Origin: Aureococcus anophagefferens
Taxonomy: Eukaryota; Sar; Pelagophyceae; Pelagomonadales; Pelagomonadaceae
Length of the DNA: 64,000 bases
Assembly (NCBI RefSeq): GCF_000186865.1
Contig: NW_008705564.1
Span: forward strand, 2,027,259 to 2,091,258
Direction: 5' to 3'
Each line of letters begins with the position of its first letter. The stretch's first letter is position 1. Both the position numbers and the translations under genes were made by a program. Of the stretch, positions 1-9,400 are shown piece after piece. The notes under the pieces are model-generated. The model worked only from the letters and a program-made list of their open reading frames with translations. It was not told where the DNA came from and ran no database searches.

Positions 1-931
1 CACAGGTCAAGCCTTGAAGTGCAGCGAGCTCGTAGTAGTTCATGGCTTCGAGGTAGTGGGGCTCATCAAGACTGAGTAGCAAATGGGCGAGATTGTTTTG
101 CGCTGTTGCAAGGCCCCCGTCCGCAGCCGTGCGATACAGCCGGAGCGCCTTCTGCTTGTCCACCTTGCCTCCCTCGCCGCTCACATACATATACGCAAGC
201 TTTGAAAAGGCATCCAAATCCCCGAGCTCCGCGGCGCGCTTCCAGATCTTCATGGCTTTCTTCATGTTCTGCTGGACGCCATGCTGACCGTTCGCGTAGA
301 GTACTCCCAGCTCGGTTATAGCTTCCGGCACCTCGTTCTCCACGTGGCGACGAATCGTCGCGAGATGTTCCGCGTCGTCTTTCGGGCACGGTGCTCGACA
401 GAGAGGACATGGCTTGTTTTGGGTCTTCTTGTTGCACGATGCGCAGATCTTCTGCACGCAGCAGGAGCGAAACCAATGCGTTTCATTTATGTCCCAGTCC
501 TCGAGGCAGACCAAGCAACGCGACCCGAACCGCACCGACCCGTGGAGTAAAGGCTTTTCTGGCTCCGGGTTCGCCTCTCGCCGCGTGCGAGCGGCCTCGT
601 GCTCCGCGGCGATGCGCGCGCGGACCTCATCCGCGTGCGACCGCGGCGCGGGGCCGTAGACCGGGGGCGACGGCGGGGGCGTCGGCGCCTCCGCCCGCGC
701 CGCCTCTGCCGCGCGCTCGTTTCGGATCTTCTTGCACGCCTTGCGGTGGCCGCGCTCGCGCCAGTCGATGCGTTGACATTCCGTCGAGCAATACTGCGTC
801 GTCCCGCACGGGCAATTGAGTTTCGCTTTTGCGCCGCAGATGGTACAGGTCAAACGCAGCTTCAGGGCTTTCGCCCGAGCCTTGACCTTCTCGAACTCCT
901 TCTGCTTCTTTTGCCAGTCGGGGACGTCCAT
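1..931 (-). CDS. MYND zinc finger / RING-like / Sel1-repeat protein (3' end beyond window)
   Basis: The frame is open from an ATG at 931 to the left edge, about 310 codons, so the C-terminus is missing. A MYND zinc finger lies near residues 25-65 (CTICGAKAKLNCPCG, then YCSTECQRIDW and HRKAC). A charged Pro-rich linker follows, then a second Cys cluster near residues 138-190 (CLVCLEDW, CCVQKICASC, CPLCRAPC) spaced like a RING finger. From about residue 205 there are Sel1/TPR-like helical repeats (AITELGVLYANGQHGV, AAELGDLDAFSKLAYMY, AADGGLATAQNNLA). MYND and Sel1 modules both mediate protein-protein contacts, and a RING would suggest ubiquitin-ligase activity. That role is inference, since the zinc ligands are seen but no partner is known. 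The plus-strand ORFs over this region are Arg/Ala-rich shadows. Confidence 0.8.
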   Translation of the reverse strand, partial: MDVPDWQKKQKEFEKVKARAKALKLRLTCTICGAKAKLNCPCGTTQYCSTECQRIDWRERGHRKACKKIRNERAAEAARAEAPTPPPSPPVYGPAPRSHADEVRARIAAEHEAARTRREANPEPEKPLLHGSVRFGSRCLVCLEDWDINETHWFRSCCVQKICASCNKKTQNKPCPLCRAPCPKDDAEHLATIRRHVENEVPEAITELGVLYANGQHGVQQNMKKAMKIWKRAAELGDLDAFSKLAYMYVSGEGGKVDKQKALRLYRTAADGGLATAQNNLAHLLLSLDEPHYLEAMNYYELAALQGLTC

Positions 932-1130
932 ATTGAATTTGTGGCGCTTCGGGGAGACTGAGAGGCGGCGTCGGAGGTCGAGAATGTAGCGGGCGCGTGG
1001 TCAATCGCGTGCGCGAGCCCCGTACCCAAGTCCTCTGCTAGAGATTTTCGCCTCAAGGATATTGCCTTTTGCTCGCCGATCTCGCAGGCCTCAGATCCTC
1101 AGATCCCTGCGGCAGACCGTGCTCAGAACC

Positions 1131-1538
1131 ATGCCCGAGCTCACGAAGATCGACAAGTTCGAGAAGCTCGCACAGGGCTTCTATTTGTATTCCATGTTCG
1201 TCGCGCCCGCGTGGTTCATGGACGACCAGTTCGTCGACAAGTCGCTCGCGACGAACCCGGGCGTCCTCTGCCTCTGCTCGATCATCGGGTGCCTCTGCGC
1301 GTGCATCACCGCGCTCACGTACGTCGCGCGCACGGCGGACTGCGCCGACAACACATTCCTCAAGACCATCGACCAGGTCAGCGCGGCGACCTGGGCCCTC
1401 GTCGCGGTGAACGACGTCCGCCTCAAGGACCAGTACCCGGAGAGCGCGTTCCAGCAGAACATGGTCCTCTACGCGGCTCTCATCGGCGGGTTGTACTACC
1501 AGTCGACGACGCGCGGCGAGGCCAAGAAGGCCAAGTGA
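1131..1538 (+). CDS. Small multi-pass membrane protein with C-terminal di-lysine
   Basis: An ATG at 1131 opens a 135-residue protein. Hydrophobic stretches lie near residues 17-33 (GFYLYSMFVAPAWF), 45-68 (VLCLCSIIGCLCACITALTYV), 85-97 and 108-122, giving three or four candidate membrane helices. The protein ends KKAK, which fits the KKxx retrieval signal that returns membrane proteins from the Golgi to the ER. I do not recognise the family. Third codon positions are almost all G or C, which supports real coding. It converges on the gene ending at 1699. The start is the first ATG that gives a balanced composition; the upstream in-frame sequence is Arg/Ser-rich and unlike protein. Confidence 0.65.
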   Translation: MPELTKIDKFEKLAQGFYLYSMFVAPAWFMDDQFVDKSLATNPGVLCLCSIIGCLCACITALTYVARTADCADNTFLKTIDQVSAATWALVAVNDVRLKDQYPESAFQQNMVLYAALIGGLYYQSTTRGEAKKAK

Positions 1539-1698
1539 GCGGCTGCGCCGGCCCAAGAAGAGGCGGAGCGCCGTCGCGCGCGACCGCGGCCGCGGCCGCT
1601 GCTCGAGCCCGGGCGACCGAGTCCCCGAAGCGACCGGGTGAGACGAGCGACGCCCTCGGAAGATCGAAGGAAGCGCACTAGTAAAGAAAAACACACGA

Positions 1699-2991
1699 CT
1701 AAAGAAACCCGACGATCCGGTCCACGATGGGCCCGTCCGCGTCGCGCTCGAGCGTCGCGGCGAAGCGGACGGCCCCCGCGAAGCGCGCCTTCTCGTGGTG
1801 CGCGAGGAAGCGGTCGGCCTGGGCGGCCTGGGCTTCCCGGAGGCCGAGCTGGTCCCGGCGGAGCGCCGCGAGCTCGCGCGCGGCCCCGAGGCAGCCCGCG
1901 GCCGCGCGCGGGAGCAGCGCGGCGGCGCGCGCGTCCGCCGCGGCGTCGTCGGCGACGGGCGCCGCGCACTGGCGGGCGACGTCGGCGCCCCGGGCCTCGG
2001 CGGCGAGCTCCGCCTCCGACTTGGCCGCGAGGGCCCGGTGCCGCGGCGCGAAGTCCCCGGCGACGCGCGCGGCCTCGCGCGCGGCGTCCGCGACGCGCGT
2101 CGTCCCCAGCACGGCCTCCCGCGCGAGGCGCGCGAGGCCCTTGCGCACGTTCGTCAGCACCGACGAGACGCGCACGTTCCGGACGCCCGCCGCGTCGTGC
2201 ACGAGCCTCGCGTACGGGAAGAGCACCGGCTCGCCGCCGATGGACACGTAGCAGTGCAGGCGGTCGCCCTTGCCGGCGGCTTGGCAGGGGCGGTACACGG
2301 GCCCGTCGCCGTCGTAGGCGGCGGCCGCGTCGTGGTCCTCGTAGCACAGCAGGATCGCGTCCGGATCCGCCGGCGCGGCCGCCGCCGGCTCCCGCGGCGG
2401 CTCGTGCAGCCGGGGCAGCGCCCGGCGGCTCGCGCGGACGCAGGCCTCGCGCGCGGCCTGGGGCAGGAGCTGGAAGACGGCGTCGGAGACGCCCGGCGGC
2501 GCCCGCGTCGCGTCGATCGCGCGCGCGTCGCCGAGGTGCGCGTACGTCGCCTCGTCGACGGCCGCCGCGCGCCGCGCCGCCGCGAGCGCGCCGAGGAGCC
2601 GCAGCGCGAGGCGCACCTCCACGCGCCAGCGCGGCGCCGCCACGACGCGGGCGTCGAAGGTCAGCGGCTCGCGCGCGAGGGACGCGACGAGGACGGCGCC
2701 GTCGCGGTAGATCGGCCGGCCGGCCGCCGCGTCGACGAAGAAGACCTCGCCGCCGGCGACGTCGGGGAAGAGCGCCCGGCGCGCCTCGTCCGCGAGCTCC
2801 GCGAGCGTCGACGACTCGTAGAGCGTCACCGTCGCCGGGAAGCCGCCGCGGCCCCGCAGCGCCACCTCGTAGCGGCGCTCGGCGTCGCGCTTGGCCTTGG
2901 CCTTGGCGCGTCGCTCCTCCTCCTGCTCGTGATGGTACGCGCCCTGCTGCGCCATGAAGTTGTCGAACGCATTGCAGCCCCCGCGGCCCAT
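1699..2991 (-). CDS. Unknown acidic/basic protein, 430 aa
   Basis: A single open frame runs from an ATG at 2991 to a TAG at 1699-1701. The first 45 residues are charged and likely helical (a QEEERRAKAKAKRDAE segment). A region near residues 45-115 (YEVALRGRGG, VTLYESSTLAELADEARRAL) has the strand-helix-strand rhythm of a ubiquitin-like or Ras-binding fold, but this is only a resemblance. A second folded block lies near residues 215-265 (ILLCYEDHDAAAAYDG, RLHCYVSIGGEPVLFPYA), and the C-terminal third is Ala-rich helix. No catalytic motif is recognised. The long plus-strand ORFs over the same region are Arg-dominated shadows. The gene converges on the small membrane protein to its left. Confidence 0.6.
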   Translation of the reverse strand: MGRGGCNAFDNFMAQQGAYHHEQEEERRAKAKAKRDAERRYEVALRGRGGFPATVTLYESSTLAELADEARRALFPDVAGGEVFFVDAAAGRPIYRDGAVLVASLAREPLTFDARVVAAPRWRVEVRLALRLLGALAAARRAAAVDEATYAHLGDARAIDATRAPPGVSDAVFQLLPQAAREACVRASRRALPRLHEPPREPAAAAPADPDAILLCYEDHDAAAAYDGDGPVYRPCQAAGKGDRLHCYVSIGGEPVLFPYARLVHDAAGVRNVRVSSVLTNVRKGLARLAREAVLGTTRVADAAREAARVAGDFAPRHRALAAKSEAELAAEARGADVARQCAAPVADDAAADARAAALLPRAAAGCLGAARELAALRRDQLGLREAQAAQADRFLAHHEKARFAGAVRFAATLERDADGPIVDRIVGFL

Positions 2992-3069
2992 TGCGGAGAG
3001 CCTAGACGCTGCCCGTCAGGTTCCCGGTGGCTGGATTGCACGGCAACTTGACTTTGGATTGCACGGCTG

Positions 3070-3119
3070 NNNNNNNNNNNNNNNNNNNNNNNNNNNNNNN
3101 NNNNNNNNNNNNNNNNNNN
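3070..3119. other. Assembly gap of 50 N
   Basis: Fifty consecutive N are present, probably a scaffold gap of arbitrary length. It removes the 3' end of the SRP72 gene. The bases just left of the gap contain a short direct duplication (ggattgcacggc, then ttggattgcacggc), so the gap may hide a repeat. Confidence 0.95.
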
Positions 3120-5019
3120 CGGCGTCGAGCTTGGCGACGTCCTTGGCGTTGGAGTCGCCGCCCTGGGCGCCGACGAACTTGCCCTTGTTCTTGCGGCCGC
3201 GCCGGTTGTAGGACCGCTGCTTCTTCGGGATCCACCGCTCCGGGTCGGGCGTCGGCGGGTTCTTGGGGTCGTACTTGCCCGCGGCCTCGAGCTTCGCGAG
3301 GTAGGCGACGCGCTTCTTCGCGCGGCGCTTGAGGGCCGCCTGGCGCCGGAGCTCCGCGGCGGCCTCGATCTCCTCGGGCGAGAGCTGCGTCGGCGCGAAC
3401 TTGAGGTCGCGGTCGCGGGGCCGGTTGGACCGCGGCGCCGGCGCGTCGAGGAGCGCCTGCGCGTCGACGTCCTTGGCCTCCTCCATGGCCGGGTCGTCGG
3501 GGAGCAGCGCGGCGAGGCGCTCCGCCTCGTCGGCGTCGTAGAACGCGGCCAGGATGCAGAGCCGCGCCTCGTTGCCCTCCTCGGGCACGGCCGCCAAGGC
3601 CGCCTTGGCGCCCGAAACGTCCCGGAGGCGCAGCCGCGTCGCGGCGACGGCGAAGGCGTCGTCGGCGCCGGCGATGGTCGCGTCGTCGAGCGCGGCCTTG
3701 GCCTCGTCGAGGAGGCCGCCCTTCTCGAGGTAGTCGGCGCGCGCGAGGCAGCCGTCGAGCGTCGACCCGACGGACGAGTCCGCGAGGGCCCGCGCGGCCT
3801 CGGCGTACTGCTCCTTCTGGGCCAACACCTGCGCCAGCACGACGGCGAGGCGCGCGCAGTCGACGCCCGTCGCGGACAGCTTCGCCATCGACGCCTGCAC
3901 GACGGCGACGACGTCGACGCCGTCGTCGTCGTCCTTCTTCTTCTTGCCCGCCTTCTTCTTCGCGCCCTTGCCCTTGGTCGCGCCCTCGGCGCGCGTGAAG
4001 GCGAGCAGAAGCTCGGCCTCGCAGGCCGCGGCGTCGTCGGCGAAGGGCTTGTCGGCGAGGAACTTCTCGGCGTCGTCGACCTTGCCCATCGCGCAGAGCA
4101 CGCCGGCCCAGTTGTGGCGGAAGGCGCCCTCCATGGGCGGCGGCACGGGCAAAGCCCCCGAGGCGTAGGGCCGCAGGCGCTTGTGGCTGTCGAAGAGCTC
4201 GGCCGCGCCGCCGCGCGCCGCGACGAGCGTGTTCGCGGCGGCGCAGCAGACGGCCGCGTCCGCGGGCTTCTCCTTGAGGAGCGCCTTGCAGCGCTCCGCG
4301 GCGGCGTCGGACTCGCCGAGGAGCTGCTCGACGTGGGCGAGCTGCGCGGCGAAGGGCGCGAGCTCGTCCCACCGCTCGGAGGCCGTCGCGTCCTCGTTCG
4401 CGCGCTCGCAACCCGCGTGCGCGGCCGTCAAACTCGCCTTCGCCGTCGCGTGGGCCCCGGCGGCGGCCTCGCAGCAGCCCCGGTTGTAGGCGAGCTCGTA
4501 GTGCTCCTCGGGCTGCGCCGGCGGCTCGAGCGTGTTCAACGCGCGCGCGCCCTCCTTGGCGAGGCAGCACGCCGCGTAGTAGTTGGCCTCGAGCTCGCGG
4601 CGGTCCGCGTCGCCGCGCTCGCGGCCGTCGCCGAGGAGGCCCTCGTAGATGCCCGCGGCGCCGGCGTAGTCGCCCTGCTTGTAGAGCACCTGCGCCTCGA
4701 CGTGGCACGTGCCCTCGTCCTTCTCGCCCATGGACCGGCAGCACTCGAGCGCGTCGTCGAGGTCGCCGAGGCGGTAGTGGCAGTAGGCCCGCAGGCCCTG
4801 GAGCGCCTCGCCGCCGTCCTTGGCCGCGGCCAGCGCCTCGGCGCACTTGTCCTTCTTGGCCAGGGCGACGGCCTTGGCCTGGATGGCGTCGCCGTCGAGC
4901 GGGGCGAGCTTCAGCACCTCGTCGGCCTTCTTGATGATCTTGTTGTAGGCCTCGGCGCGGCAGGCCTTCTCCAGGCCGTCCCTGGCCTTCGACAGCGCCT
5001 CGGCATCGTCCTGCGCCAT
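3120..5019 (-). CDS. SRP72: Signal recognition particle subunit SRP72 (3' end in gap)
   Basis: SRP72 pairs with SRP68 on the 7SL RNA and helps deliver ribosomes translating secretory proteins to the ER. The frame starts at an ATG at 5019 (MAQDDAEALSKARDGLEKA) and is open for about 633 codons until the gap. The first 560 residues are TPR-like helical hairpins, for example AYNKIIKKADEVLKLAP and LGDLDDALECCRSMGEKD. A Lys-rich insert lies near residue 350. The C-terminal part carries the RNA-binding signature of this family, PDPERWIPKKQRSYNRRG, followed by a basic RKNKGK stretch, which is what identifies the gene. Only a few residues should be missing. An in-frame TTG/CTG extension upstream was rejected in favour of the ATG. 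Confidence 0.9.
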
Positions 5020-5862
5020 CCTCGCGAGTCGCGCCGGACGGGCCGCGCGCACTCCTGCCGCTCGCGACGCCGGCCTCAGCTCGCCAGACGAGCTGATGAC
5101 GGCAAGGCACTACAAGGTGCCGCTCGACATCTGCTCAACAGGGGGGGGTTTGCTCCGCAGTGGCGCCCCGGCCGACCCCTCTAGCGCAGCGACGCTGTAC
5201 TCGAAAGTCAGGATCTTGAGCGCGATCGAACCTTCATAGTACCGTCGACTAGGAAACCAAGGGGCACGTCCAACACCATCGATGGTGGCGAGATCGGCTG
5301 TGCCGGATTTGTCCGTAGGAGCGCGGTGGACGAACGAGGCCCGTAGGGTGGATTTTGGACCGACACCGAAACTGCGTCTCCGGCACTCACCAACCGTCCA
5401 GGGCGACGCCAGGGGTCATGGGGCGTCGCCCCGACCACAAAAAGCGACCGTTCTGCACCTATACGCAGCGCATGGCTGGCGCGTATACGCGCGTATTCGT
5501 ACGTAGGCGGTCCTTTTTCGAGGATATTGTGCCGAGATCGTCGAGTTAGAAAGAGCTTGCATCACGCGAGCGTAGCCACCGGACCTCTCCCGGCGCATGC
5601 AAAAAAACCTGACTTTAGACGCCGCCGTCGCGCGACACTGCCGACGTTGCCGGAGCAACCCCCCCCATGCTCAACACCGGCTCGCGAGAACGCTCGTCTT
5701 GCGCGCGCCGGCGCCGGCTCGCAGCGACGCGACACCATTGACAACCCCATGAAAACTCAACACAACACTGCCATAAACCATCTCTGAGTGCACGCACAAC
5801 AAAACTTCGCGTCGCAACGAAACCATCGAGAACTCTCCTCCGACGCCATCACGAGCACTCTC
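5020..5862. other. Intergenic region between divergent genes
   Basis: This 840-base stretch separates the SRP72 start from the small Cys-rich gene. Its base composition is less GC-rich than the genes. It has no convincing long frame. The only local feature noted is an alternating purine-pyrimidine tract near 5475-5505 (gcgcgtatacgcgcgtat). It presumably holds both promoters, but no motif can be assigned. Confidence 0.6.
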
Positions 5863-6306
5863 ATGGCGCTGCCGCCGCGCACGGAGTCCTACCTCGCGAA
5901 GAACTGCTACACGTGGTGCGGCCACTCGCTCGCGCCGGACTTCCAGCTCGTGCGCCTCCCGCCGCCGCGACACGCGCTCGAGGACCTGCCGCGAACGCCC
6001 GACACGCGCTCCTGCGACGAGTGCAGTTCGATCGCGCGGACGGGGCGCTGCTGCACGGAGTGCGACCGCTGGCTGTGCGAGGGCTGCATGGCGTTTAGCT
6101 TCACGGGCTTCGTCGCCTCGGACGCGTTCCTCTGCTATCGCTGCCACCCGTCCGACGTGAGCCGCGGGAACGTCGTGGAGACGAAGATGCGCCGCTGCCC
6201 GTCGACCGGCGCGTCGACGCCGACGCCCGGCGAGCGGTCGCGGCGGTCGCGGTCGTCGACCGCGCGCTTCACGATCAGCGGGACGCGCGGCCAGAACTAC
6301 GCGTAG
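5863..6306 (+). CDS. Small Cys-rich putative zinc-binding protein
   Basis: A 147-residue protein starts at ATG 5863 (MALPPRTESYLAKNCY). The centre is Cys-rich, with CDECSSIARTGRCCTECD, then WLCEGCM and FLCYRCH. That makes four CxxC-type pairs and suggests two zinc sites in a RING/PHD/B-box-like arrangement, although the spacing fits no family I can name. The C-terminal 45 residues are Ser/Thr/Arg-rich and likely disordered. The last codons (GQNYA then TAG) lie inside a 55-bp unit that is repeated three times, so the end of this gene has been copied downstream. Function unknown. Confidence 0.6.
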   Translation: MALPPRTESYLAKNCYTWCGHSLAPDFQLVRLPPPRHALEDLPRTPDTRSCDECSSIARTGRCCTECDRWLCEGCMAFSFTGFVASDAFLCYRCHPSDVSRGNVVETKMRRCPSTGASTPTPGERSRRSRSSTARFTISGTRGQNYA

Positions 6307-6415
6307 TAAAACTCCCGCGCGCTTCACGATCAGCGGGACGCGCGGCCAGAACTACGCGTAGTAAAACTCCCGCGCGCTTCGCGATCAGCGGGACGCGCGG
6401 CCAGAACTACGCGTA
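6261..6415. repeat. 55-bp tandem repeat, three copies
   Basis: Copies start at 6261, 6316 and 6371, each beginning cgcgcgcttc and ending near aactacgcgta. The first copy is the last part of the coding sequence ending at 6306. The others lie downstream, and the third has one substitution near its start (cttcgcg for cttcacg). Confidence 0.9.
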
Positions 6416-6488
6416 AAAACTTACCAGTCGCTATCCTCGTCGTCCAGAACTACGCGTAAAAAAACTTACCAGTCGCTATCCTCGTCGT
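6401..6488. repeat. 43-45 bp tandem duplication joining two gene ends
   Basis: Two copies begin ccagaactacgcgtaaaaa at 6401 and 6444 and continue into cttaccagtcgctatcctcg. The unit fuses the end of the plus-strand gene with the reverse complement of the formin gene's last codons and stop. The convergent gene junction was therefore duplicated as a block, with two extra A in the second copy. Confidence 0.85.
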
Positions 6489-9400
6489 CGTCGTCCCCCT
6501 CCCCGGCGCCGTCGAGGACGTCGGCGAAGTCCGCCGCGAGGTCCGCGGCGTCGCCGAGGCCCTTGGGCGTCGCGGAGCCGATGCCCGCGCGGCGCGCGCC
6601 GAGCTTCCGCGCGAGCTCCGCCTGGAGGTCCGACCCCGGCTGGTTCCCGAAGGCGCTCCGCAGGGGCGTCGGCCGCTTCGGCGGGAAGAGGTCGTCGACG
6701 TCGAAGGCCTCGTCGCGGCGGTGCCGCGCGCGCCGCCGCGCGGCCTCCTTGACCTCCCGCTCCTCGCGCCGCGCCTCGCGCGCGCGCTCCTCGAGGAGGT
6801 CGTCCCGGGCGGCGAGGAGCGCCTGGAGGCAGGTCCGCAGCACCTTGAACCACTGCGCCGGCGCGTCGCCCTCGCCGAACGCGCCGCCGTCGCCGAAGCT
6901 CCGCATCAGGGCCGCCGCGGCGCCGTCGGCGGCCGACCGCGCGGCCCGGAGATCCGCGAGCCGGTCGCCGAGCCAGGCCGCCCACGAGCGCAGCGCCGCG
7001 TCGTCGGCCGCGTCGGCCTCGCTCCGCGCCGTCGACGCGTCGCCGTCCAGATCGCCGTAGAGCTCGTCGAGCGTCGCCGCGTCGTCGCGGTCGACGTCGG
7101 CGAGGACGGCGGCCAACCTGTGTGGAAATCAAATCTTCAACCCGACTTCAATGTGCGCGTATGCGACCGTTTCGACGCGAGGTTTTCTGCTGTGCTTCGA
7201 GAACTCGATGAGAGCAATCGATTCGTCCAAAAATCAGCCGAATCGACTTCGATTTGTTCGAGATAGAGAATTCTGAAGTTTGGTGGGGACCCCCCAAACC
7301 AGTGGTTGATTTCCACACAGCGCCCAACGTTTCCAGCGCCGCGACGTGGCCGCCGTAGCGCGGGTCGTCGTCGGCGAGGCACTGGACGACGAAGTGGACC
7401 AAGGACTTGTAGGGCTTGCCGCCCTTGACGAGCGCGAGCTTGGACAGGCCCGCCGCGACGCCGACGCCCGCGGCCAGCCGCGCCTTCGCGTCGTGGTTGC
7501 ACGCGTTGCCCGCGAGGAGCGCGATCTTGAGCACGTCCTTGAGCGGCTCCGAGTGCTGGACGGCCTCCACGGCGAAGGCGCGGCGGTCCGTCTGCTCCGC
7601 GGCGGCCAGCAGTCGCAGCGGCGCGGACAGCTTCGCCGCCGCGACGGCGAGGCGCGGCCGGAGCCGCGGGCACGCGGTCCGCGCGTCCAGCACCCACGCG
7701 TCGCCTTCCCGGAGCGCGCCCGCGCCCGCGTCCGCCTGCGGTTTTAAAGCCTTGAGCGCCGCGAGCTCCGCCGCGTCCGCCGCCGCGGCCTCGGGGAGCG
7801 CGCAGCGCCGGACGAGCGCGACGTCCTCCTCGGTCAGCGTCTCCGCGTCGAGCGCGGCGGCGACGGCCGCGCCGGACTCGAGCTTCCGCTCCCGGAGCTT
7901 CCGTAGACCGATGGCGACGCTCTGGTGGCGCTTGCCGTCGAGGGCGCTCAGCTCGTCGGCGGCGCGCTTCGAATTCGGCTCCTTGATCGCGACGCGCGAC
8001 GACGACGCGGCGAAGGCGGCCTCGAGGGACGCGAGGTGCGCCTCGACGGCCCGCCGCGCGTCGTCGAAGACGGCCGACGCCCACCAGGTCTGGGCGTACG
8101 TGGCCGTGTCTAGGGGCTCCCACCAGAGGGGCTTGAGCTTCCGCGCGACGGCCCGGAGCGGCGGCGGCGGCGGGCCCCGGAGCCGCGGCGCGAGCTTCGG
8201 CGCCGACGCGGCCGCGCCGATGCCCAGGACCGCCGGGTCGAGGCCCTCGGCCTTCATCTTCAGCGCGAGCATGGCCTCCGGCATCTTCATCTCCAGCAGG
8301 CGCACGTACTTGCCGTACGTGGCGTCGCCCTTCTTCGCCGCGCGGAGCGCCGCGACCTCGCCGTCGGTGAAGCCCTTCGGCTCCGGCGGCGGCGGCGGCG
8401 CGGCGGCGGGCGGCGGCGGCGCGGGCGGCAGCACCGCGGGCACCGCCGGCGGCGCCGCGGGCGGCGCCGCGGGCGCCGCCGCGCCCGGCGGCGGCGGCGC
8501 CTCGGCCTCGGCGTCGCGCGCGGCCTTCGTCGCCGCGCCCAGGGCCGCGGCGACGGCCTCGGCGGCGTCGGCGTTCGTGAGGGTCGTGTCCGCGCGGCTC
8601 CGCAGCGTCGACGCGCGCGGCCGCTCCAAGAGGCCGTCGTCGCCGCCGTCGTCGCGCGGCCGCCTCCGCGACACGCGGCGCATTAGCGCGCCCGAGCGGT
8701 CGTCGGCGTCGTTCTCGTCGTCGTCGCTGTCCTCCGACGACGGCCGGCCGCCGCCCAGGAGCCGCAGCAAGCCCTTGGCGCCGTCGGACGACGCCGCGAA
8801 GACGCCCTCGCGGTCCAGTTTCGCCGCGAGCGCCTCGAGCGCGCCTGGGCGGGAACAGAGAGATTCAACGTCGCTTCAACGTGAGTGTTCCGCGCGCGCG
8901 CGTTCCGGAAAAATCATCCACGCGTCGAGGCCGTTCCGAGAGATGATCGCTCGTCCAAAGATCAGCCGAAACGAGTGGAAAACGGCCGAGCTAGGAGCCT
9001 TTGAAGTTGGGAAGTTCGCTCTCTTTTCCTGCCCTGGAGCGCGCCGCGTCGCGCGCGCGCGTCGCCCGCGCACGTCGCCGCGGCGCCGAGCCGCAATCGT
9101 TCGACGTCCTCGTCGTCGAGCAGGCGCGCGTCGGCGTCGTCGAGGAGGTCGAAGACGGCCCGCGCGGCCGCGCCGCGCGACAGGCCCTCGGCGCCGTCGT
9201 CGTCGTCGCCGTCGTCCGCGGCCGGCGCGTCGCTCCCGCCGACCTTCTTCGACATCCAGGCCTTGAAGGACCGCCGCTTCTTCGTCGGCGACGGCTCCTT
9301 GCGCGGCCGGCGCCGCGGCGCGCCCTCGAGGTGGGGGCGGCACGCCGCGCGCAGCTCCGTCAACGCGGCGTCGACGCCGCAGGCCCGGAGCTCGCAGCGC

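Noticed and set aside
6261..6488. Possible CRISPR-like array
   Set aside because: The units are directly adjacent tandem copies of gene ends with no spacers, in a eukaryotic genome.
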